64,000 bases of DNA, taken from the NCBI GenBank assembly GCA_021793155.1, contig JAJYTF010000002.1, positions 250,392-314,391 on the forward strand. The letters run 5' to 3'. The notes beneath the pieces are model-generated. The model saw nothing but the letters and a program-made list of their open reading frames with translations, made no database searches and had not been told where the DNA came from. Both the position numbers and the translations under genes were made by a program. This document shows positions 39,373 to 50,917 of the stretch, one piece after another (the first letter of the stretch is position 1; each line of letters opens with the position of its first letter). Source of the stretch: Pseudomonadota bacterium (GTDB lineage Bacteria > Pseudomonadota > Alphaproteobacteria > Rhodospirillales > Magnetospirillaceae).

Positions 39373-40358
39373 GCGGCACCTCCGAGGACGGGAATGAATG
39401 ACGAAACGCCGGGGGAAGGGGATGCGGCGACGGCCTGTCGGGACGCCAGCCAGATATTGACCGTCAACGGCTGTCCCGGCAAGCGCAGGATGGACTGGAC
39501 GTCAAGCCCGGCGGCGGCGCACCAGTCGGCGACCTCACCGTCGGCGAAGCCCAGGCGCCGGTGGCTATGCTCGCTGCGCAGGCTTTCCAACTCATGCGGG
39601 GCAAAATCGACGATGGCAAGACGCCCACCCGGCCGCAGCACCCGCGCTGCCTCGGCCACGGCAAGGCCAGGGCGCTCGGCGAAATGCAGCACCTGATGAA
39701 TGGTCGCGACGTCGAACGACGCATCGGCGAAAGGCAGGCGATACATGTCGGCCTGGCGCACCCCGCAATGACGCAGGCCTGCCGCCTCGATGTTGCTGCG
39801 GGCGACGGCCAGCATTTCGCGCGACAGATCGACGCCTTCGGCGCGCTCGGCCAGCGGCCCCAAGACCTGCAGCAGACGCCCTGTACCGGTCCCGATGTCG
39901 AGCAGATCGGCAATCGGCCGGTCGGCCAAGGCCTGGTGCAGGGCGTTTTCCACCTCGACCTCATCGACGTGCAGCGAACGGATCTCGGTCCAGCGCGCCG
40001 CGTTATCGCGAAAATAAGCGGCAGCGGCCCTGGCATGGGCACGCTTTATGGCGGCCAGCCGCCCCTGATCCCTCTCCAGGGCGGGATCCTCGGGCCCAAG
40101 CAGGGACAGGATTCGCCGCACCAGCTCGGAACCCATGCCGCGCGGCGCCAAGCGATAGAACACCCAGGCTCCCTCGCGGAAGCGTTCGAGCAGGCCCGCG
40201 TCGCACAACAACTTCAGGTGTCGCGATACGCGCGGCTGACTCTGACCGAGGATGGCCACAAGGTCGCTGACGGTGAGTTCGCCTTGCGCGCAAAGAGCCA
40301 GCAGCCGCAAGCGCGTCGCCTCGGCAGCGGCCTTCAAACCGGACAGAAGCTGTTCCAT
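39369..40358 (-). CDS. ArsR-family regulator fused to a SAM-dependent methyltransferase
   Basis: Protein of 329 residues. Residues about 5-90 are a winged helix of ArsR type with VSDLVAILGQSQPRVSRHLK and AWVFYRLAP; no metal-binding ELCVCDL box is present. The rest is a class I methyltransferase with LLDIGTGTGRLLQVLG, AEGVDLSREMLAVA and VLRPGGRLAIVDFA. It heads the operon with metF and metH. A role as a SAM- or SAH-responsive regulator of the methionine cycle is inferred from this context and from similar fusions near met genes in this class. Confidence 0.88.
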   Translation of the reverse strand: MEQLLSGLKAAAEATRLRLLALCAQGELTVSDLVAILGQSQPRVSRHLKLLCDAGLLERFREGAWVFYRLAPRGMGSELVRRILSLLGPEDPALERDQGRLAAIKRAHARAAAAYFRDNAARWTEIRSLHVDEVEVENALHQALADRPIADLLDIGTGTGRLLQVLGPLAERAEGVDLSREMLAVARSNIEAAGLRHCGVRQADMYRLPFADASFDVATIHQVLHFAERPGLAVAEAARVLRPGGRLAIVDFAPHELESLRSEHSHRRLGFADGEVADWCAAAGLDVQSILRLPGQPLTVNIWLASRQAVAASPSPGVSSFIPVLGGAA

Positions 40359-40386
40359 CGAACCCTAAATTCACAATTCATAGAAC

Positions 40387-40400
40387 GATATAAACATATC
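40387..40400. promoter_or_regulatory. Candidate operator upstream of the ArsR-metF-metH operon
   Basis: Palindrome GATATAAACATATC (arms GATAT/ATATC, 4-nt centre) in an AT-rich stretch 29 nt before the regulator start. AT-rich ATAT-type dyads are usual ArsR-family sites, so autoregulation is plausible. Confidence 0.45.
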
Positions 40401-40481
40401 TTTATTCTCTAAAAAAGAAGAAAAATCGCGCCATACAGGACTGAAATGGCTTACTCCTTCGTCGAGCCCCCCTGGTTTTTT

Positions 40482-40552
40482 GGCTTAGGCTGTGTTACGG
40501 AAATCTCGGCCCCTTCTTTCGGGGTAGAGGCATGCGATTTCCGTATAAGCCA
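40482..40552 (+). promoter_or_regulatory. Structured leader candidate upstream of mlaA
   Basis: Nested stems on the + strand: GGCTTA (40482-40487) with TAAGCC (40546-40551), ACGGAAATC (40497-40505) with its complement (40536-40544), and CCCC (40510-40513) with GGGG (40521-40524). A 9-nt bulge lies on the 5' side. It ends 23 nt before the mlaA start. No T tract follows, so it is not an obvious terminator. Confidence 0.5.
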
Positions 40553-40574
40553 TCGGAGCCAACCTTCGGGACAA

Positions 40575-41378
40575 ATGATGTCGTTGAAAGCCCTTCAAAA
40601 AGTTGGAGTGCGGGTAACTTTGGCGAGCGCTGCGTTGCTGCTTGCCGGCTGCGCCACCCCTCCGCCCGACGACGATCCCGAGGCAAAGGCTGAATTCGAA
40701 CAGCTGAATGACCCGCTGGAACCGACCAACCGGGTGATCTTCGAATTCAACGACATGCTCGACGTCTATTTCCTGCGCCCCGTGGCACAAGGCTATCGGG
40801 CAATCTTGCCGAAATTCGGCCGCGACCGCGTGGCCGATTTCCTCGACAACCTGAAGATGCCGCTCTATTTCACCAACAATCTGCTGCAGGGCAACCCCTC
40901 GCTGGCCGGGGTGACGATCGAGCGCTTCGTGCTGAACAGCACCTTCGGCGTCGCCGGACTGATGGATGTGGCCACGCCGCTCGGCCTGCCCGGCAACAAA
41001 CCGGACCTCGGCCAGACCTTCGGCGTCTGGGGGATCGGCGAAGGCCCCTACCTCGTGCTTCCCCTTATGGGCCCGTCGAACCCAAGGGATGCCGTCGGGC
41101 TAGGCATCGAGGCGGTGGCCGACCCGCTGGACTACTACCTGGCCAATAACGAAATGAACTGGGTCTTGTGGACCCGCTTCGGCATTTCCGGCATCTCGCA
41201 ACGCGAGGCTTATCTCGATGCCCTGGACGACGTGAAACGCACCTCGCTGGATTACTATTCCGCCATGCGCAGCCTTTACAGGCAGCGCCGGAATGCGCAA
41301 ATCAACGAGGCTGACAATCCCGGCCAAACCGTGGTGCCTTCACCCGATAATCATATCGATATCCCGAAGATCAAGTGA
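40575..41378 (+). CDS. mlaA: MlaA (VacJ), outer-membrane phospholipid-retrograde lipoprotein
   Basis: Lipoprotein of 267 residues that removes mislocalised phospholipids from the outer leaflet of the outer membrane. Signal sequence ends in LLAGC with lipidation at Cys26. Family motifs are NDPLEPTNRVIFEFN, NLKMPLYFTNNLLQG, RFVLNSTFGVAGLMDVA and the C-terminal DPLDYY. Two adjacent ATGs (40575, 40578) are possible starts; an upstream open frame has no signal peptide and is rejected. mlaC follows at once; the other Mla genes are not in the window. Confidence 0.93.
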   Translation: MMSLKALQKVGVRVTLASAALLLAGCATPPPDDDPEAKAEFEQLNDPLEPTNRVIFEFNDMLDVYFLRPVAQGYRAILPKFGRDRVADFLDNLKMPLYFTNNLLQGNPSLAGVTIERFVLNSTFGVAGLMDVATPLGLPGNKPDLGQTFGVWGIGEGPYLVLPLMGPSNPRDAVGLGIEAVADPLDYYLANNEMNWVLWTRFGISGISQREAYLDALDDVKRTSLDYYSAMRSLYRQRRNAQINEADNPGQTVVPSPDNHIDIPKIK

Positions 41379-41382
41379 TTGC

Positions 41383-42027
41383 ATGACAATGATTCGTCGC
41401 ACTTTCCTCCACGCGGCCACCCTTTGCTTCCTCGCCGCCGTGGCGATTCCCGCCTCGGGGCGTGCCGCCACGACCGCCACCACGACCCAGGACGCGCAGA
41501 CGTTCATCCAGAGGCTGGCTCATGAGGCGATCACCACGGTTGCCGACAGCCAACTCTCGGATGCCGAGCGCGACGACCATTTCCGCCGGCTGTTCGTCTC
41601 ATCCTTCGACATTCCGGAAATCGGCCGCTTCGTGCTGTCCCGCTACTGGCGCACGGCGACGCCGGACCAGCAGCAGAACTTCCTTAAGCTGTTCGAGGAC
41701 ATCAACGTCCTGACCTGGGCGCAGCGGTTCAAGGACTACCACGGCGAGACGCTGGAAACTCTGGGCGCCACCAAGGACGGTGACCGCGGCTGGATCGTCG
41801 ATTCGCGCATTACCCGCAAGCAGGGCCCGCCGATTCCGGTGCAGTGGCGCATCCGCCAAAGCGACGACGGTTCCTTCCGCGTCGTCGACATCATCGTCGA
41901 GGGCGTCAGCATGGCCATCACCTATCGGTCGGATTACGCCGCCGCCATGCAGTCGAGCGGCGGACGGGTGGATTCCCTGCTGGCCGCCATGCGCAAGAAG
42001 ATCGACCAGTTGAAGGCGGCGGGGTAA
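41383..42027 (+). CDS. mlaC: MlaC (Ttg2D-type) periplasmic phospholipid-binding protein
   Basis: Secreted protein of 214 residues. Signal peptide MTMIRRTFLHAATLCFLAAV to the SGRAA site. The mature part matches the MlaC/Tol-Tol-ABC family: FRRLFVSSFDIPEIGRFVLS, YWRTATPDQQQNFLKLFED and VDIIVEGVSMAITYRSDY. It carries phospholipid between MlaA and the inner-membrane Mla transporter. It begins 4 nt after mlaA and they form an operon. Confidence 0.92.
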   Translation: MTMIRRTFLHAATLCFLAAVAIPASGRAATTATTTQDAQTFIQRLAHEAITTVADSQLSDAERDDHFRRLFVSSFDIPEIGRFVLSRYWRTATPDQQQNFLKLFEDINVLTWAQRFKDYHGETLETLGATKDGDRGWIVDSRITRKQGPPIPVQWRIRQSDDGSFRVVDIIVEGVSMAITYRSDYAAAMQSSGGRVDSLLAAMRKKIDQLKAAG

Positions 42028-42054
42028 GAACCGGCCCAGTCAAACTGAGAGAAG

Positions 42055-42120
42055 CGAAGGATCTCGTGCGGCCCACAAGATCCTTCGGCCTTCGGTCTCA
42101 GGATGACGGCTTTGCCGTCA
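42055..42120. terminator. Paired hairpins between convergent mlaC and ettA
   Basis: CGAAGGATCT (42055-42064) pairs with 42078-42087, and TGACGGC-TTT-GCCGTCA forms a second hairpin at 42104-42120 overlapping the ettA stop. The first resembles the common GAAGGATCTCGTGC repeat of alphaproteobacteria. They probably end both transcripts. Confidence 0.55.
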
Positions 42121-43800
42121 GGACCGCACCAGCGGCTTGTACTTGATGCGGTGCGGCTGGTCCGCTTCAGCGCCCAGCCGGCGCTTCTTGTCCACTTCGT
42201 AATCGGCGTAGTTGCCCTCGAAAAACACCACTTGGCTGTCGCCCTCGAAGGCGATGATGTGGGTGGCGATGCGGTCGAGAAACCAGCGATCGTGCGAGAT
42301 CACCACTGCGCAACCGGGGAAGTCCACCAGCGCCTCTTCGAGGGCGCGTAGCGTGTCGACGTCGAGGTCGTTGGTCGGTTCGTCGAGCAGGATGACGTTG
42401 GCGCCCTGCTTCAGCATCTTGGCCAGATGCACCCGGTTGCGTTCGCCACCGGACAGCTGGCCGACCTTCTTCTGCTGGTCGGCCCCCCTGAAATTGAACT
42501 GTGCACAATAGGCCCGGCTCGGCATCTTGCGCTTGCCCAGTTCGATTTCGTCGTTGCCGCCCGAGATCTCCTCCCACACCGTCTTGTCGGCGGCCAGGCT
42601 GTCGCGCGACTGGTCGACATAACCCAGCGCCACCGTATCGCCCACCTTGAAGCTGCCCGTATCCGGCGTATCCTGGCCGGTCACCATGCGGAACAAGGTA
42701 GTTTTGCCGGCGCCGTTCGGGCCGATGATGCCGACGATGCCGCCCGGCGGCAGACGGAACGACAGATCCTCGATCAGCAGGCGGTCGCCGAACCCTTTGC
42801 GCAGATGCTCGGCCTCGATCACCAGGTTGCCAAGGCGCGGCCCCGGCGGAATGACGATCTGAGCGGTGCCCATCTGCTTTTCGTTGGCCTGGGCGACCAG
42901 CGTCTCGTAGGCGGTGATGCGCGCCTTGTTCTTCGCCTGGCGGGCTCGCGGGCTGGCGCGCACCCATTCCAACTCTTGCTTGATGGTACGCTGGCGGGCG
43001 CTCTCCTCCTTCGACTCCTGCTGCAGACGCTTTTCCTTCTGCTCCAGCCACGAGGTGTAATTGCCCTCGTAGGGGATGCCCTGGCCGCGGTCGAGTTCGA
43101 GGATCCAGCCGGTGACATTGTCGAGGAAATAGCGGTCGTGGGTAACGATCACCACAGTGCCGGTATAGTCCTCGAGGAATTTTTCCAGCCAGGCCACCGA
43201 TTCGGCGTCCAGATGGTTGGTCGGCTCGTCCAGCAGCAGCATGTCGGGGTGGCTGAGCAGCAGGCGACACAGCGCGACGCGGCGCCTTTCGCCGCCGGAC
43301 AGCTTGGTCACGTCGGCATCGCCCGCGGGGCAGCGCAGCGCGTCCATGGCGATTTCCACATTGCGCTGCAGGTCCCAGGCGCCCAGGTGGTCGATCTTTT
43401 CCTGCAGTTCGGCCTGCTCGGCGATCAGTCCATTCATCTCGTCGTCGGACAATTCCTCGGCAAAGCGGGCCGACACCGCTTCGAAGCGATCGAGCAGCGC
43501 CTTGGTCTCGCCCACGCCCTCCATGACATTGCCGAGAACATCCTTGGCCGGGTCGAGCTGCGGCTCCTGCGGCAGGTAGCCTACCTTCACCCCTTCGGCA
43601 GCCCAAGCCTCGCCGCCGAAATCCTTGTCGATTCCGGCCATGATCTTGAGCAAGGTGGACTTGCCGGCACCGTTGGCGCCAAGCACGCCGATCTTGGCGC
43701 CCGGCAGGAAGGAGAGCCACATGCCCTTGAGAATTTCCCGGCCGCCCGGGTAAACCTTGGTGAGGTCCTTCATAACGTAGATGTACTGGTAGGCGGCCAT
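42118..43800 (-). CDS. ettA: EttA, ABC-F translational throttle ATPase
   Basis: Soluble ABC-F protein of 560 residues acting at the ribosomal E site to gate translation with energy state. Two ABC domains: Walker [10 protein letters not shown] and signature [16 protein letters not shown] with [11 protein letters not shown], then the linker, then [24 protein letters not shown] and [10 protein letters not shown]. The N-terminus [20 protein letters not shown] and the arm region are EttA-like. The ATG at 43800 has GGAGGATCC immediately upstream, so the longer open frame is not used. Confidence 0.94.
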   Translation of the reverse strand: MAAYQYIYVMKDLTKVYPGGREILKGMWLSFLPGAKIGVLGANGAGKSTLLKIMAGIDKDFGGEAWAAEGVKVGYLPQEPQLDPAKDVLGNVMEGVGETKALLDRFEAVSARFAEELSDDEMNGLIAEQAELQEKIDHLGAWDLQRNVEIAMDALRCPAGDADVTKLSGGERRRVALCRLLLSHPDMLLLDEPTNHLDAESVAWLEKFLEDYTGTVVIVTHDRYFLDNVTGWILELDRGQGIPYEGNYTSWLEQKEKRLQQESKEESARQRTIKQELEWVRASPRARQAKNKARITAYETLVAQANEKQMGTAQIVIPPGPRLGNLVIEAEHLRKGFGDRLLIEDLSFRLPPGGIVGIIGPNGAGKTTLFRMVTGQDTPDTGSFKVGDTVALGYVDQSRDSLAADKTVWEEISGGNDEIELGKRKMPSRAYCAQFNFRGADQQKKVGQLSGGERNRVHLAKMLKQGANVILLDEPTNDLDVDTLRALEEALVDFPGCAVVISHDRWFLDRIATHIIAFEGDSQVVFFEGNYADYEVDKKRRLGAEADQPHRIKYKPLVRS

Positions 43801-43872
43801 GGATCCTCCATTCACTCGGTCGGGTGAGATGTAGCCCATGGACCCGCCCCCGGCAATGGCCGAGGTGGAAGA

Positions 43873-44511
43873 ATGGGTCGCCTGATCCTCATTGCCCTAT
43901 TGTTCGCCCTGGGCTCGCCGCTGCCCGCCTCGGCCCAGGACGGCGGGTTCGACTATTTCCTGCTGAGCCTGTCCTGGTCGCCGCAATTTTGCGCCAAACA
44001 CGGGAACCAGCCTTCCGCCCGCCGACAATGCGATCCCGGCATTCGGGGTTTCGTCCTGCACGGCCTGTGGCCCGAGGGCGAGGACGGCGGCTATCCCGCG
44101 TCCTGCCGGCCGACGAAGCGCGTGCCCGCCAGACTGATCGAACAGATGCTGGCGCTGATGCCGAGCGAAGGGCTGATCCAGCACGAATGGGCGACGCACG
44201 GCACCTGCAGCGGACAGTCCATGGACGACTATTTCGACGGCCTGGGGCGGGCCTACCGGAAGGTGCAGATCCCGGCTCCCCTGCAGCAGCCGGCCCAGCC
44301 TGTGACAGTGAGCATCCGGCGGCTCAAGCAGATGTTCGGAGAAGCCAATCCGGGCCTTGCCGCCTCGATGATGACGGTGCGCTGCGGCCGGCGGAACGCC
44401 GTCGAGGAGGTCCGAATTTGCTTGAACAAGTCGCTCGTCTTCCGTAATTGCGGAGCGGACCAGATCGATCATTGCCCGGGCGGTCGGGCATCGTTCCGGG
44501 TTGCTCCGTGA
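43873..44511 (+). CDS. Secreted ribonuclease T2 family enzyme
   Basis: Protein of 212 residues with signal peptide ([20 protein letters not shown]). The two active-site segments of RNase T2 are present: [11 protein letters not shown] (CAS I, catalytic His) and [13 protein letters not shown] (CAS II, catalytic His and Glu; the usual Lys before HGTC is Thr). Several cysteines suit a disulfide-bonded periplasmic enzyme, as in E. coli RNase I. It cleaves single-stranded RNA non-specifically. Tail to tail with the TonB-like gene with no gap. Confidence 0.9.
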   Translation: MGRLILIALLFALGSPLPASAQDGGFDYFLLSLSWSPQFCAKHGNQPSARRQCDPGIRGFVLHGLWPEGEDGGYPASCRPTKRVPARLIEQMLALMPSEGLIQHEWATHGTCSGQSMDDYFDGLGRAYRKVQIPAPLQQPAQPVTVSIRRLKQMFGEANPGLAASMMTVRCGRRNAVEEVRICLNKSLVFRNCGADQIDHCPGGRASFRVAP

Positions 44512-45326
44512 TCACAGGTCATCGAAGGCGAAACGCAAGGTCATGCGCCGGGGCCAGTGCTCGCCCGGCGGCAGCTTGAGGGGTTGGCACATGCGCAAGG
44601 CCAGCAGAAAGGCTTCGATCGCTTCGCGGCGATAGGTATAGCCAAGGCGCGCCATGGCGGCATAGCCGCTGATCACCGCACCGGGATCCCACGGGTCGTC
44701 TTTGTTGAGCGGCGAGGCCAGGGTGCCGTCGGCCTGGATGATGATTTGCGCCTCAAGCACAAGCCCCTGCGCTTCCGGCACATGCGTGTCGATATGCCAG
44801 TATTGCATAATCTGGCTGAGGATGAAGTCCTGCTCGCTTTGCGAGAGCTCTGGCGCCTCCGGTCCGTTGCCGCCGGCCGGCCCCGATTTCGCCAGGCCCC
44901 GCGGAACAAGGTTGAGTGCCGGGCCGGGCGTCACCATCATGGTGTGCCCCGATCCCTCGGCGCCGTTACCGGAAGAGCGGTGCTCGGCACCCGACCGTTT
45001 GCCCAAGGGTGCGGGAATAAGCTGCGGCGGCAAAGGCTTGGGCGGCGGCGGGGGCGGCGGCGGCGAGGGCGGCGGCGGGGGCGGCGGCTTGGGCAACTCA
45101 GCCTGTTGCGGTTCCGGCTTCGGCGTCTCAACTTTCGGCGGCTCGGGTTTTGGTTGCATCGCCGGTGGTTTCGGCGGCTCCGGCACCAGGTCGACCTCAA
45201 TGTCCTGCGGCTCCAGGCGCAACTTGGCCCAGATCAGCTCCTCGTTCAGCAGGGCAATGACCAGCAGCAGGTTGAGCAGCCCCGACAGGATCAGGGCCAC
45301 CCGCGAAAGTCGGTTCCGGGGCTTGG

Positions 45327-45330
<4 letters not shown>
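44512..45330 (-). CDS. TonB/TolA-like proline-rich membrane-anchored protein
   Basis: Protein of 272 residues. One N-terminal membrane helix (VALILSGLLNLLLVIALL) is followed by a Pro/Lys/Glu-rich periplasmic stretch with runs of 7-8 prolines, a Gly/Ser linker, and a C-terminal domain of about 100 residues (ILSQIMQYWHIDTHVPEAQG to LRFAFDDL) resembling the TonB/TolA C-terminal fold. The start is TTG 45330, overlapping the lon stop (TTGA). It may transmit inner-membrane energy or tether envelope layers; no ExbB/D or Tol genes are nearby, so the partner is unknown. Confidence 0.75.
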
Positions 45331-47702
<2,372 letters not shown>

Positions 47703-47714
47703 CAGGTCGCCCTC

Positions 47715-48119
47715 CTATTCTGCTTTACGGAAGACGAGCCTGAGGCAGCCGTCGGTCAACACCCAGGGAGCAAGCTCGTAGCGGCCCTCCGGCAGGGTAA
47801 GACGGCGCTCGAAGCGGCCGTGTGGAATTTCGATGCGGCGCAGGCTGGCCCCCTCGGGGAACAACAAGGGACGTGTGCCGGCCACGACGACTTCATTGTC
47901 GACCACGCGCACCTCCAGGTTGTTTGCGGCGACACCCGGCAGGGCGACGATCATGACGATTTCCGTCTCGGTTTCATAGATGTCGACCGGCGCCAGCCAT
48001 GAAGGCAGATCGCCACGCCGCAAGGTCGGCCGCAGGAACAGCCCTTCCAGTCGCTGAGCCTGGGCGATCACTTCGTAGGCGTAACCCCACATCCAGTCTC
48101 GAGCCCCAGGCCGCGCCAT
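47715..48119 (-). CDS. Hsp20/alpha-crystallin small heat-shock protein
   Basis: Protein of 134 residues with a central alpha-crystallin domain: VDIYETETEIVMIVALPGVA, NLEVRVVDNEVVVAGTR and the conserved RIEIPHGRFERRLTLPEG. Acts as an ATP-independent holdase. The C-terminal IxI motif is not clear. It precedes lon closely, so chaperone and protease are likely co-expressed; no clear sigma-32 promoter was seen upstream. Confidence 0.88.
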   Translation of the reverse strand: MARPGARDWMWGYAYEVIAQAQRLEGLFLRPTLRRGDLPSWLAPVDIYETETEIVMIVALPGVAANNLEVRVVDNEVVVAGTRPLLFPEGASLRRIEIPHGRFERRLTLPEGRYELAPWVLTDGCLRLVFRKAE

Positions 48120-48442
48120 GTCGCCGTCCTTTCACACCACGCCTTTGACAATACAAGTTTACTGCCGCCCAGGTGGTAGGCTCAAGCCTCGTCCATCCAG
48201 CGCAATCGGAGCACCCGATTGCCCTGGCCGAATATTTGGCCCTCAAGCGCCGGCGGGGTACGTCCGCGCCCATTGGCTTTCGCGCGAACGATCGCGCGGC
48301 CCCTTAGCGGGCCAGCGCGTCACCGCCGATTCCGCGCCACGGTCCGCGGCGCGCGTTCAGCCGATTGCCCCGCTCGTCCATCCCGGACGAGCCGGTTCGA
48401 TGGTACACTGCCGCCACGCCCTTCAGGCGGTGGAGACGACGG
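48120..48442. other. Intergenic region between hsp20 and the histidine kinase
   Basis: 323 nt between divergent genes with no supported ORF. It holds a TTGACA at 48145-48150 without a matching -10, the dyad CTCGTCC-ATCCC-GGACGAG at 48377-48395, and TACACT near 48402, any of which could be part of the divergent promoters. Nothing stronger is seen. Confidence 0.5.
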
Positions 48443-49840
48443 ATGAGACTGCTGCCCGATTCGATCCGCACCAGGACCATCCTGGTCCTGCTGGTAGGAT
48501 TGACCGTTTCCCATCTGGGCAGCACCGTGGTGTATTCCACCGACCGCGAGGTGGCCCTGGCGGCAGCCAGCGAACACCTATACGCCGAGCGGGTGGCGAC
48601 CCTGGCCAAACTCATCGATGCATCTCCCCTGCCCCTTCGGCAGCCGCTGACTGAGGCGGTGACCACCGACAAGCTGCAGGTTTCCTGGGGCGATGAGATG
48701 GATTTCCCCGGCGCGCATAGGGAAGACGGACGGTGGCGGGTGATCGGTGAAGCTCTCCGGCCCTATTTCGGTGAGGTCGACCACAGCCGCCTGCACGTCG
48801 CGGTCGTTCCGGCCTCGCACAGCATGGCGTCACAATGGTTGGCGGCATTCCATCTGCTGCACGGCTGTCCCTGCAATCTGCAGCTGGATGTCGCTCTCAG
48901 GCTCAAGGATGCGAGCTGGGCCAATTTCCACGTCCAGGTTCCAGGCCCGGTGTCGACCTGGTCGATGCAATCGCTGCTGTCCACCCTGGTGATGGTGGCC
49001 GCAACACTGGTCCTGGCGATCTGGGCTACCGGCTGGATCCTGGCGCCGCTGGCTTCGTTCACGCGCGCCGCGGAACGGCTGGGCATGGACGTGAACACGC
49101 CGGCGCTGCCGGAGGACGGGCCCAAGGAAGTGCGGGCGGCCAGCCACGCCTTCAACCAGATGCAGCAGCGGATTCGGAGTTTCGTCGAAGACCGCCTGCA
49201 GATGCTGGCGGCCATTTCCCACGACTTGCGGACCCCGATCACCCGCCTTAGGCTGCGCACCGAGCAACTGCCAATCCCTGGGACGGAACAGCAAAAGATG
49301 TTGTCCGACCTCGACGAGCTTGAACAAATGGTCTCTGCCAGCCTGGACTTCGCCAAGAACGAGGCTGCCGAGGAGCCCAGCCGGGCGATCGATCTGGCCG
49401 CCCTGCTGGGATCCATCTGCGACGATGCCGAGGACGCGGGGAGCAAGGCCGAGTTCGATTGGGAAAGCCGCCTGGTGATCCACGGCCGGCCGCTGGCGAT
49501 GAAGCGCCTGTTCTCCAACCTCGTCGACAACGCCGCCCGGTACGGCCACAGCGCCCGGGTCAAGGCGACGGCCCAGGACGGCGCCATCGAAGTGGTTATC
49601 GAGGATGATGGCCCGGGAATCCCCCTGGACCAGTTGGAAAAAGTGTTCAAGCCGTTCTATCGGCTGGACCATTCGCGCAACAAGGGCACTGGCGGCATGG
49701 GCTTGGGATTGGCCACCGTCCGCTCCATCGCCCGCGCCCATGGCGGCGACGTACGACTGGAAAACCGGTCGGAAGGCGGCTTGCGCGCCATCGTGCGACT
49801 GCCGCGGGACGGAGAGGGAAAGGGCGGCACCAAATCATGA
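48443..49840 (+). CDS. Membrane sensor histidine kinase (EnvZ-like), metal-efflux locus
   Basis: Protein of 465 residues. Two membrane helices (TILVLLVGLTVSHLGSTVVY and about residues 175-200) bound a periplasmic sensor loop of about 130 residues containing a CPC pair (HGCPCNLQLD). HAMP, then the H-box ISHDLRTPITRLRLRTEQL with His260, the N-box NLVDNAARYG and the G-boxes DDGPGIP and GTGGMGLGLA. The response-regulator gene overlaps its stop by four bases. Copper or silver sensing is inferred from the convergent efflux operon. Confidence 0.9.
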   Translation: MRLLPDSIRTRTILVLLVGLTVSHLGSTVVYSTDREVALAAASEHLYAERVATLAKLIDASPLPLRQPLTEAVTTDKLQVSWGDEMDFPGAHREDGRWRVIGEALRPYFGEVDHSRLHVAVVPASHSMASQWLAAFHLLHGCPCNLQLDVALRLKDASWANFHVQVPGPVSTWSMQSLLSTLVMVAATLVLAIWATGWILAPLASFTRAAERLGMDVNTPALPEDGPKEVRAASHAFNQMQQRIRSFVEDRLQMLAAISHDLRTPITRLRLRTEQLPIPGTEQQKMLSDLDELEQMVSASLDFAKNEAAEEPSRAIDLAALLGSICDDAEDAGSKAEFDWESRLVIHGRPLAMKRLFSNLVDNAARYGHSARVKATAQDGAIEVVIEDDGPGIPLDQLEKVFKPFYRLDHSRNKGTGGMGLGLATVRSIARAHGGDVRLENRSEGGLRAIVRLPRDGEGKGGTKS

Positions 49841-50589
49841 CCGGGCTTCCGCATTTGCTGATCGTCGATGACGACCCCGACATTTGCCAGCTGGTCCGCC
49901 AGTTCCTGGAGGCGCGCGGGTTCCGGGTATCCAGCGCAGCCAACGGCCAGGAAATGCGCCAGGTCCTCGCCGCGTCGCCGGTCGACCTGGTGATCCTTGA
50001 CGTCATGCTGCCCGATGAGGATGGCCTTTCGCTGTGCCGGGAACTGCGCAGCACCTCGCCGGTGCCGGTGATCTTCCTGACCGCGGTGAACAGCGAAACC
50101 GACCGCGTCGTCGGCCTCGAACTGGGGGCCGACGACTATCTGCCCAAGCCGTTTTCGGCACGCGAACTGCTGGCCCGGGTACGGGCCGTCCTGCGGCGCA
50201 GCGGCGAAGCGCACCACCAGGCCGAGACCGAGCCGCGCGAGGATGCCGAGCCGCCCCGGCGCGGCCGCCTGATGAGCTTCTCGGGATGGACCCTCGATAC
50301 CGGCCGGCGAACCCTGACCTCGCCCGACGGAGTCCTGGTCGAATTGAGCGGCGGGGAATACGAGCTGCTGTTCGTCTTCCTCAAGAACCCCCAGATGGTG
50401 TTGAGCCGCGACCAGTTGCTGGACGAGACGCAGGGGCGCATGGCTGGGCCGTTCGACCGCAGTATCGACGTCCAGGTCGGCCGTCTGCGGCGCAAGATCG
50501 AACCGGACCCAAGGAGCCCCGAGTTGATCAAGACGGTCAGGGGCGGCGGTTACGTCCTGGCTTCCGAGGTCGGAGTGAGCCAACCATGA
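49837..50589 (+). CDS. OmpR-family response regulator
   Basis: Protein of 250 residues: receiver domain with acidic pair DDDP (11-14), phosphoacceptor Asp55 in VILDVMLPDEDG and Lys in LPKPFSARELL, then an OmpR-type winged helix ending RSIDVQVGRLRRKIE and LIKTVRGGGYVLA. Overlaps the kinase gene (ATGA) and the small downstream gene (ATGA), so all three are coupled. Probable regulator of the convergent efflux operon. Confidence 0.93.
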   Translation: MTGLPHLLIVDDDPDICQLVRQFLEARGFRVSSAANGQEMRQVLAASPVDLVILDVMLPDEDGLSLCRELRSTSPVPVIFLTAVNSETDRVVGLELGADDYLPKPFSARELLARVRAVLRRSGEAHHQAETEPREDAEPPRRGRLMSFSGWTLDTGRRTLTSPDGVLVELSGGEYELLFVFLKNPQMVLSRDQLLDETQGRMAGPFDRSIDVQVGRLRRKIEPDPRSPELIKTVRGGGYVLASEVGVSQP

Positions 50590-50909
50590 GCGACGGAATC
50601 GTCAGCATGAGCAGGACCTTCACCCTGGCCACCCCGGCCGGCGAGGCATCATTGGCGAGGCTTCGTTCGGCCGAAGGAATCACCGCCGTCCGGGGTGAAG
50701 CCGGCGCCCGCCGTATCGAAGTGGCCTTCGACCTTGCCTGTCTGGACGGGGCCGACGTGGTAAGCATCCTCGAACGTTCCGGCTTGGCTCTGGCCGACGG
50801 CTTTCTCGCCCGCCTGTCGCGGCGTTGGTCGGACTTCCGCGAGAACAACCTGCGCGACCAGTCGAAGATCAAGCGACGCTGCTGCGGCAATTGGTCCGAA
50901 GGCGGGTAG
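50586..50909 (+). CDS. Small protein with HMA-like pattern, coupled to the two-component system
   Basis: Protein of 107 residues, start ATG overlapping the regulator stop. The first 75 residues (TFTLATPAGEASLARLRSAE, then GARRIEVAFDLACLDGADVV) have the beta-alpha-beta-beta-alpha rhythm of heavy-metal-associated domains but no CxxC. A basic, aromatic tail ends in a CC pair (KRRCCGNWSEGG). Function unknown; coupling to the sensor pair suggests a signalling or metal-binding accessory. It ends 8 nt before the convergent cusA stop. Confidence 0.7.
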   Translation: MSDGIVSMSRTFTLATPAGEASLARLRSAEGITAVRGEAGARRIEVAFDLACLDGADVVSILERSGLALADGFLARLSRRWSDFRENNLRDQSKIKRRCCGNWSEGG

Positions 50910-50917
50910 CGGCCGGT

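Noticed and set aside
38406-40445. Cobalamin or SAM riboswitch upstream of metH/metF
   Set aside because: Intergenic gaps are too short before metF and metH, and no conserved riboswitch boxes were seen before the regulator.
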